This document shows positions 41,122 through 45,912 of a stretch of DNA of 45,912 bases, in pieces. Position numbers and translations under genes: made by a program. Numbering within the stretch: the first letter of the stretch is position 1; each line of letters starts with the position of its first letter. Source of the DNA: UMGS1590 sp036303105 (GTDB taxonomy: Bacteria; Bacillota; Peptococcia; Peptococcales; Peptococcaceae); NCBI GenBank assembly GCA_036303105.1, contig JAXJBF010000133.1:1-45912 (forward strand), in the 5' to 3' direction. A model generated the notes under the pieces. The model ran no database searches and was not told the DNA's origin. It was given only the letters and a program-made list of their open reading frames with translations.

Positions 41122-42052
41122 TCACGATTCCTTATGCGCAGTCATGGTTGATTTACTGATGCAACTAGGCTACTACAATGAAGAATTTGTATTTTTTGGG
41201 TTTGCGTACCTTGAAAGTAGAACAAGAAAATACTATGTGACGGCAGATGGGAATAAGGCGTATTCTTACAATAAAAAATGTATTGAAAATGGCTGCAGTG
41301 TAACCCCAGTAGAAAAATACTTTAAATGGTGTAAGATCGAACCTGGGCAAAGAAATAAAATCAAACAACAGTCTAAAATTGAATTTGCGAGTCGGCTGCA
41401 AACTCAATATAGTAAGGACTTTTTGGAGATTCTGGAAGAAGTTTTTAATGAGAATGCGAATAACACTGCACTTCCAATCATTGAACAATTGAAACATGAA
41501 TTAAATGGCAGTTTTGATGTCGATGGGCTTAATTTATTTAAAGGTATTGTTGATATGGCCTACGATGCAAAACGTATTCGATTAATGGAATATATGAAGT
41601 ATAAATCTTGGATTGATTTACAGTTAACCTTGAATTTGCCGGAAAAACAAGCAGGTTCACAAAAAAAGGTATTTACAGGTTTTATGTACTTAAATGAAAA
41701 TCATGAGAAAAAATACTATTTTAATGCCGTGCCTTTCTTAACCCAAGAACGAAAAAGTGAGTTAAAGAGAAAAGGGCAATTTACGTTTCCTATATTTCAG
41801 AAGGATTATTATTGCAAGGATTTGAATGCGATATATACAGCACAACATGCGTTTGAAGAATGTTTGAAAAACAGATGCAACGATAATTATATAGGTATTG
41901 TAAAAGCCATCATGCAAAAGGATACCACTGTTGATAAAGATTATTTTGCAAAAAAATTGCAAGAAATGCCTAATATGACAGCGGCAGAAAAAGAGGTCAT
42001 GAATTATTACTGGTCAGAACTTTCAGGTGAGATGTTATTTAGGATTGTCTAA
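41108..42052 (+). CDS. Protein of unknown function with an apparent internal repeat
   Basis: 314 aa from the ATG at 41108 with AGGGAGG nine bases upstream. Two segments look alike: FFGFAYLESRTRKYYV (about 29-44) and FTGFMYLNENHEKKYYF (about 189-205), each followed by a basic stretch and a Phe/Tyr/Cys-rich end (EKYFKWC, QKDYYC), so the protein may have arisen by duplication of a ~160-residue unit. No membrane segments, no signal peptide and no recognisable catalytic motif. Its start lies inside the ABC ATPase gene, and a terminator follows, so it is the third gene of a zinc-ribbon/ATPase/unknown operon. Confidence 0.75.
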   Translation: MQETDHDSLCAVMVDLLMQLGYYNEEFVFFGFAYLESRTRKYYVTADGNKAYSYNKKCIENGCSVTPVEKYFKWCKIEPGQRNKIKQQSKIEFASRLQTQYSKDFLEILEEVFNENANNTALPIIEQLKHELNGSFDVDGLNLFKGIVDMAYDAKRIRLMEYMKYKSWIDLQLTLNLPEKQAGSQKKVFTGFMYLNENHEKKYYFNAVPFLTQERKSELKRKGQFTFPIFQKDYYCKDLNAIYTAQHAFEECLKNRCNDNYIGIVKAIMQKDTTVDKDYFAKKLQEMPNMTAAEKEVMNYYWSELSGEMLFRIV

Positions 42053-42068
42053 GATGGGATTGGCATAT

Positions 42069-42102
42069 AAAAACTTGGCGGTTGTTCTGCCAAGTTTTTT
42101 AT
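42069..42102 (+). terminator. Terminator of the zinc-ribbon/ABC/unknown operon
   Basis: An 11-bp stem (42069-42079 with 42089-42099, loop GGTTGTTCT) and a T-run. Confidence 0.9.
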
Positions 42103-42156
42103 TTTGATATGTAATTGTATCATACTTTATTGAGGGGGCGTAATCAGAAGGAGGTG

Positions 42157-42185
42157 TTGACGGCGGCTGGTGGTCGCGTTATACT
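42157..42185 (+). promoter_or_regulatory. Promoter of the thiamine-precursor uptake operon
   Basis: TTGACG (42157-42162), exactly 17 bp, TATACT (42180-42185). Transcription would start near 42192, at the 5' edge of the TPP aptamer. A weaker set (TTGATA at 42104, TTTATT at 42126) lies upstream. Confidence 0.75.
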
Positions 42186-42194
42186 GGTCTGGTA

Positions 42195-42290
42195 ACATCC
42201 ATAGGGGAGGCCATCATGACCTGAGAGGAAGCGCTCGGCGCTTCGACCCATTGAACCTGTCGGATAATGCCGTCGTAGGAATCATATTTG
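42195..42290 (+). promoter_or_regulatory. TPP riboswitch
   Basis: Conserved pieces of the thiamine pyrophosphate aptamer appear in order: AGGGGAGGCC (42203-42212), CTGAGA (42221-42226), a GAAGCGC/GCGCTTC stem (42228-42244), ACCCATTGAACCTG (42246-42259), GGATAATGCC (42262-42271) and CGTAGGAA (42274-42281). It precedes the uptake genes for a thiamine precursor, the usual target. Segment 42282-42290 can pair with 42313-42321 as an antiterminator, so TPP would shift folding toward the terminator at 42299. Confidence 0.95.
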
Positions 42291-42298
42291 TCACACGT

Positions 42299-42334
42299 GC
42301 CGCGTCATATAGCAAATATGAGGCGGCTTTTTTT
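42299..42334 (+). terminator. Riboswitch-controlled terminator
   Basis: GCCGC-TCATAT pairs with ATATGA-GCGGC across one G-G mismatch (42299-42310 with 42316-42327) and seven T follow. The 3' half overlaps the 9-bp antiterminator formed by 42282-42290 with 42313-42321. This is a transcriptional off switch in high TPP. Confidence 0.9.
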
Positions 42335-42355
42335 GCACAAAGGAGGTGCAATCAC

Positions 42356-43108
42356 GTGAAAAAAAGAGAATGGGGGACACCTGTTGCCGTGGCGGTGATC
42401 GTTATCGCGCTCTGGGAAGCCTGCGTACGCATCTTTGACGTGCCGCTCTACCTGCTGCCGGCGCCGTCGAAGATCGTCAGCGCCCTGGTGGCCAATCGTT
42501 CGGAGCTGCTTATGCACACCATCGTCACCCTCGAAGAAGCGGTGCTCGGGCTTTTGATCGCGCTGGCGTTGGGGATGCTCACAGCCATCCTCATGGACCG
42601 CTCGCGCACCTTTCGCCACAGCGTCTATCCGCATTTGGTCGTGACCCAGACCGTGCCGGTCATGGTGCTGGCGCCGCTGTTCAGCATATGGCTGGGCTTT
42701 GGCATGGCGCCAAAAGTGCTGATCGTCATCTTTATGTGTTATTTTCCGATCACCATTTCCTTCGCTGACGGCCTGGCGCAAGTCAGCCCCAAGCAGATCA
42801 ACCTGCTCAAAAGCTTTCAGGCGTCCACCTGGCAGATCTACACCATGGTCAAGATTCCGTCTGCGGCGCCAAGCCTGTTTTCCGGGCTCAAGGTGGCCGC
42901 CACCTACTGTGTCGGCGGGGCCATCGTCGGCGAGTGGATTTCCTCGTCGGCCGGGCTCGGCTACTACATGCTGCGCGTTAAGAATGGCTACATGCTCGAC
43001 AAGGTTTTTGCCACCGTGGTCATCGTCGTTGTCATCAGTCTGCTTTTGAATGGCTGTGTCAGCCTCGCCAAACATTGGCTCTGCCCCCATGGCAAACGCA
43101 AAGTCTAA
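42356..43108 (+). CDS. ABC transporter permease, thiamine precursor uptake (ThiX-like)
   Basis: 250 aa from the GTG at 42356, preceded by AGGAGGTG; longer upstream frames run through the riboswitch and are excluded. Six membrane helices of the BPD_transp_1 type, with the EAA-like coupling loop EWISSSAGLGYYMLR near residue 205. The operon order permease, NMT1-type binding lipoprotein, ATPase under a TPP riboswitch fits the ThiXYZ system for hydroxymethylpyrimidine (or its formylamino/aminomethyl relatives). It is visibly GC-rich compared with the genes at 39.9-42.1 kb. Confidence 0.88.
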   Translation: MKKREWGTPVAVAVIVIALWEACVRIFDVPLYLLPAPSKIVSALVANRSELLMHTIVTLEEAVLGLLIALALGMLTAILMDRSRTFRHSVYPHLVVTQTVPVMVLAPLFSIWLGFGMAPKVLIVIFMCYFPITISFADGLAQVSPKQINLLKSFQASTWQIYTMVKIPSAAPSLFSGLKVAATYCVGGAIVGEWISSSAGLGYYMLRVKNGYMLDKVFATVVIVVVISLLLNGCVSLAKHWLCPHGKRKV

Positions 43109-43140
43109 AAGAACCCAAACCTAAAAAGGAGAGAAGAAGA

Positions 43141-44154
43141 ATGAAAAAATTATTATCCATCGCCCTCATCGGTGCCCTCGTGCTCGGCATCACCGGCTGC
43201 CAAAGCGGCGGCGACACCAGCGCCAGCAGCGCTTCCGATGAAAACAGCAACCTCAAAGAAGTCACCCTCGTGTTGGACTATGTGCCAAACACCAACCACA
43301 CCGGCATCTACGTCGCCCAGGAAAAAGGCTACTTCGAAGATGAAGGCCTCAAAGTCAACATCATCGAACCAGGCGACAACAACACCTCCGCAGCCCTCGT
43401 CGCTGCCGGCAAAGGCAACTTCGGCGTCAGCTACCAGGAAGACGTGACCTACGCCCGTGCTGCCGAAGAACCAATGCCAATCAAGGCCATTGCCACCATC
43501 ATCCAGCACAACACCTCCGGCTTTGCTTCCCTCAAAGATTCCGGCATCGAATCACCAGCCGATTTTGAAGGCAAAACCTACGCCGGCTGGCAGTCCCCTA
43601 GTGAAGAAGCCGTCATCCAGGCTGTCATGAAAGCAGCCGGTGCCGATCCATCCACCCTCACCATCGTTGGTGCCGACGGCAGCGGCGTGTCCCAGCTCAA
43701 CCACGGCATCGACCTCATCTGGGAATTCAAAGGCTGGGCCCTCACCCAGGCCGAAATGGAAGGCATGGAGTTCAACTACATGCCGCTCAATTCCCTCGAC
43801 CCACGCCTCGACTACTATACCCCGCTCATCATCACCAACGAAGACATGATCAACAACGATCCAGAAACCGTGCAGGCCTTCATCAACGCGGTCAAGAAAG
43901 GCTATGAATACGCCATCGACAACCCGGATGAATCCGCCGAAATCCTTTCCACCTATGTACCGGAATATGACCTCGACTTCCTGAAGAAGAGCCAGGAATA
44001 CCTCTCCCAGGAATACGCCAAAGATGCCACCTCCTGGGGCGTCATGAAAGACAGCGTCTGGGACGGCTACACCGAATTCATGGCTGAATATGGCCTCATC
44101 GACGAGGCCATCCCAGCCAGCGACCAGTACACCAACCAGTTCATCGAGCAATAA
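43141..44154 (+). CDS. NMT1/THI5-like substrate-binding lipoprotein (ThiY-like)
   Basis: 337 aa. The signal sequence ends in a lipobox LGITGC, so Cys-20 would be lipidated and the protein tethered outside the membrane; a Ser/Ala-rich spacer follows. The mature part starts with VTLVLDYVPNTNHTGIYVAQEKGYFEDEGL, typical of NMT1/THI5-like pyrimidine-binding proteins. It would capture a thiamine pyrimidine precursor and deliver it to the permease at 42356. AAGGAGAGAAG precedes the ATG. Codon choice is strongly biased, as for an abundant protein. Confidence 0.9.
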   Translation: MKKLLSIALIGALVLGITGCQSGGDTSASSASDENSNLKEVTLVLDYVPNTNHTGIYVAQEKGYFEDEGLKVNIIEPGDNNTSAALVAAGKGNFGVSYQEDVTYARAAEEPMPIKAIATIIQHNTSGFASLKDSGIESPADFEGKTYAGWQSPSEEAVIQAVMKAAGADPSTLTIVGADGSGVSQLNHGIDLIWEFKGWALTQAEMEGMEFNYMPLNSLDPRLDYYTPLIITNEDMINNDPETVQAFINAVKKGYEYAIDNPDESAEILSTYVPEYDLDFLKKSQEYLSQEYAKDATSWGVMKDSVWDGYTEFMAEYGLIDEAIPASDQYTNQFIEQ

Positions 44155-44174
44155 CACAGAGATCAGGTGAGACC

Positions 44175-44918
44175 ATGAAACTACACATCGAAGGGCTGTC
44201 TGCCGCCTACGACGGCCAGCCGATCTTGTCCGACGTGTCCTTCGACGTTGAAGAAGGCGCCTTTGTCAGCATTCTCGGCCCCAGCGGCTGCGGCAAAAGC
44301 ACCATCCTCAACATCCTCGCCGGTGTCGTCACACCGCAGAGCGGCACCATCACCGTTGACGGCCAGCCGCTGCGCCAGCCTGGCGAACACTTCGCCTACA
44401 TGCCCCAGGAAGACCTGCTCCTGCCCTGGAAAACCATCATGGACAATGTCTGCCTCTATGGCACCATCCACAAGCAGAAAGCCCAGGCCCGCGAAAAAGC
44501 CCAGGCGCTGTTTCCGGTCTTTGGCCTCCAGGGCTATGAACAGGCCTATCCGGACGAGCTCTCCGGCGGCATGCGCCAGCGCGCTGCGTTCCTGCGCACG
44601 GCCCTCTGCCATGCCGACATCCTGCTCCTCGACGAGCCCTTCGGCGCCCTCGACGTCATCACTCGCAGCGACATGCAGGATTGGCTCGCCACCATGCGCA
44701 GCCAGCTTGGCAAAACCACCCTGCTCGTGACCCACGACATCGACGAAGCCATCTACCTGTCCGACAAAATCCTCATCTTAAACGGCCGGCCGGCGTCCAT
44801 CAAGCAGGAAATCGTGCTCACAGAACAGCCGCGCAGCCGCGAATGGCTCTACGCCCAGGGCGCGCTCCGCACCGACATCTACAAACTGCTGCGGGAGGCC
44901 AACAACCATGCGCAGTGA
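44175..44918 (+). CDS. ABC transporter ATP-binding protein (ThiZ-like)
   Basis: 247 aa. Walker A GPSGCGKST (about 35-43), Q-loop YMPQEDLLLPW, signature LSGGMRQR, Walker B ILLLDEPFGALD and H-loop VTHDIDEA, the pattern of nitrate/sulfonate/taurine and thiamine-precursor importers. It energises the permease at 42356. The 3' end overlaps the TatD-family gene by 11 bp. AGGTGA precedes the ATG. Confidence 0.9.
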   Translation: MKLHIEGLSAAYDGQPILSDVSFDVEEGAFVSILGPSGCGKSTILNILAGVVTPQSGTITVDGQPLRQPGEHFAYMPQEDLLLPWKTIMDNVCLYGTIHKQKAQAREKAQALFPVFGLQGYEQAYPDELSGGMRQRAAFLRTALCHADILLLDEPFGALDVITRSDMQDWLATMRSQLGKTTLLVTHDIDEAIYLSDKILILNGRPASIKQEIVLTEQPRSREWLYAQGALRTDIYKLLREANNHAQ

Positions 44919-45621
44919 CGCCCACAGCCATCTTTCGCCCTTTGCCGAAGAGCTGCTGGCAGCGGTGCCGGTGCGCACCGTGTTCAGCTGCGCCACGCCC
45001 GAGGAGTGTCAGCAGGCTGCGGCCCTCGCCGCGCGCCACGCCTATGTGCACCGCTCCTGCGGCATCCATCCCTGGTACGCCGCCGCCGACAGCTGGACCA
45101 CCATGCTGCCCTGGCTGGAAGCGGCCGCCGTCATCGGCGAAATCGGCCTCGACAATGTCTGGTGCACGACCGACCTGGCCCTGCAGCGCCAGCTCTTTGA
45201 GCGTCAGCTCGCTTTTGCCTGCGCGCGGCAGCGGCCCGTCGTGCTCCACACCAAAGGCATGGAGGGAGAAGTGCTGGCGATGATCCGCCACTACCCCAAC
45301 ACTTACCACGTGCACTGGTATTCCTGCCGCGATTACCTCGACGACTACCTGGCCTTGGGCTGCTACATGAGCGTGGGCCCGTTCCCAAGCCTTGATCCGG
45401 CCGTGGCCGCTGTGGCGGCGCACACACCTGCCGACCGTCTGCTCATTGAAACGGACGGCATCGACGCCGTGCGCTGGGCCACAGGCGAGGACCGCGTCGA
45501 CTATCTCCAGGCCCTTGATCGCATCGCTGAGGACATCGCCGCCCTGCGCGGCAGCAGTGCCGAGGCGGTGCAGGCTCAGGCCGACGCCAACCTGCAGCGC
45601 TTCCTGGCGCTCGGTGCTTGA
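44908..45621 (+). CDS. TatD-family metal-dependent hydrolase
   Basis: 237 aa, a little shorter than the usual ~255. Metal and substrate motifs of TatD proteins are present: DAHSHL (N-terminus), CGIHPWYA, GEIGLDN, VVLHTKG, HVHWYSC and LLIETDG. The family are metal-dependent deoxyribonuclease-like amidohydrolases. The start lies inside the ThiZ-like gene, and the whole operon is under the TPP riboswitch, so this member may act in thiamine precursor salvage rather than on DNA; that is inference from context only. GGGAGG precedes the ATG. Confidence 0.87.
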   Translation: MRSDAHSHLSPFAEELLAAVPVRTVFSCATPEECQQAAALAARHAYVHRSCGIHPWYAAADSWTTMLPWLEAAAVIGEIGLDNVWCTTDLALQRQLFERQLAFACARQRPVVLHTKGMEGEVLAMIRHYPNTYHVHWYSCRDYLDDYLALGCYMSVGPFPSLDPAVAAVAAHTPADRLLIETDGIDAVRWATGEDRVDYLQALDRIAEDIAALRGSSAEAVQAQADANLQRFLALGA

Positions 45622-45627
45622 TCGTTT

Positions 45628-45660
45628 TCCCCGCTGGCTGCGGCGCCAGCGGGGATTTTT
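45628..45660 (+). terminator. Terminator of the TPP operon
   Basis: A perfect 11-bp GC-rich stem (45628-45638 with 45645-45655, loop TGCGGC) followed by five T. Confidence 0.93.
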
Positions 45661-45728
45661 ATGCGGTGAAACAGGCGCGGCAGAGACTTTGCAGAAAAAA
45701 TTGAAAAAATTTTGCTAACACCCGTCCG

Positions 45729-45791
45729 CGCAAAGCCGGTCTGGGCGCGGCTTTGCGGGGCACTCATACTTTTTGGCCCCAAAAAGTATGA
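45729..45791. repeat. Two adjacent perfect inverted repeats
   Basis: CGCAAAGCCG pairs with CGGCTTTGCG (45729-45738 with 45748-45757), and TCATACTTTTTGG pairs with CCAAAAAGTATGA (45764-45776 with 45779-45791). Neither ends in a clear T-run on the plus strand. They lie between a terminator and the promoter of the next gene. Confidence 0.6.
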
Positions 45792-45811
45792 TACCCAGAT
45801 GTTTTTTTCTT

Positions 45812-45820
45812 TGGTATAAT
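45812..45820 (+). promoter_or_regulatory. Extended -10 promoter for the gene at the window end
   Basis: TGGTATAAT (45812-45820) is a perfect -10 with an extended TGN motif; no good -35 lies 17 bp upstream, as is common for extended -10 promoters. Confidence 0.6.
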
Positions 45821-45858
45821 AAAGAATAATCATTCCTGCCAAAGGAGGCGGCACAGCC

Positions 45859-45912
45859 ATGACCATGCATTCCTTCTGCGGCCTTGACAACGGGCGAGGC
45901 CGTGCCATCATC
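45859..45912 (+). CDS. Start of a gene cut by the window end
   Basis: The ATG at 45859 has AAAGGAGG ten bases before it, and the open frame runs to the window end (18 codons, MTMHSFCGLDNG...). A second ATG at 45865 is possible but farther from the site. Too short to assign a function. Confidence 0.55.
   Translation, partial: MTMHSFCGLDNGRGRAII

Noticed and set aside
42170..42355. Upstream extension of the thiamine-precursor permease gene
   Set aside because: The open frame runs through the TPP riboswitch and its terminator; the AGGAGGTG site before the GTG at 42356 fixes the real start.
43552..44157. 201-aa minus-strand frame and other frames in 42.3-45.6 kb
   Set aside because: GC-rich DNA keeps shadow frames open; the transporter and TatD motifs are on the plus strand.
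1..45912. Mobile elements, prophage or CRISPR array
   Set aside because: No transposase, integrase, terminal inverted repeats with target duplication, or regularly spaced repeats were found.

Overview
The window looks like chromosomal DNA of an anaerobic member of the Bacillota (Firmicutes). The evidence is the cdaA-ybbR-glmM-acpS-nnrD order, strong AGGAGG-type ribosome binding sites with frequent GTG and TTG starts, intrinsic terminators with U-tracts, a TPP riboswitch, a LutA/LutB-like pair and ferredoxin-linked flavoproteins. Clostridia or Negativicutes are both possible; I cannot go further from sequence alone. I see no integrase, transposase, phage gene or CRISPR array. Base composition is uneven: about 28.4-34.9 kb and 42.3-45.6 kb are visibly GC-rich, while about 35.0-42.1 kb is AT-rich.

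Layout. 1-265: three tRNAs (initiator Met, Thr, elongator Met) and a terminator. 456-7112: a LysR regulator, a DASS-type carboxylate/anion transporter, and two ferredoxin plus FAD-flavoprotein pairs of the fumarate reductase/AprA superfamily, which looks like an import-and-redox module for an unknown organic acid. 7491-10393: a GtrA/GtrB/GtrII-like cassette for glycan side-chain glucosylation. 10518-13974: a response regulator, an ABC transporter (ATPase and permease) and a one-TM histidine kinase. 14176-16253 (minus): a second two-component system. 16520-21821: c-di-AMP synthase CdaA, its partner YbbR, GlmM, AcpS and bifunctional NAD(P)HX repair enzyme, a housekeeping operon.

22208-29133: mostly single genes with well-defined promoters: a secreted RlpA-like protein, a CorA-family metal transporter behind a leader with two mutually exclusive hairpins, a DUF218 (SanA/YdcF) protein, a C39-like protease, an ABC-F ATPase with a small downstream gene, a small anchored protein and thiamine pyrophosphokinase. 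29238-34936: LutA/LutB-like iron-sulfur proteins followed by two tandem NSS sodium symporters and a small membrane protein.

35160-42052 (AT-rich): a cytoplasmic alkaline-phosphatase-superfamily hydrolase with a second DASS transporter and a convergent LysR gene, then a three-gene unit of unknown function (zinc-ribbon protein, permease-less ABC ATPase, protein with an apparent internal repeat). 42157-45621: a TPP-riboswitch-controlled operon for uptake of a thiamine precursor (permease, lipoprotein, ATPase) that also includes a TatD-family hydrolase. The window ends 18 codons into a new gene.

Most interesting candidates: the corA leader switch (23126-23222), the uncharacterised three-gene ABC unit (39886-42052), the ferredoxin/flavoprotein/DASS cluster (1628-7112), and the DASS/hydrolase pair (35160-38723).
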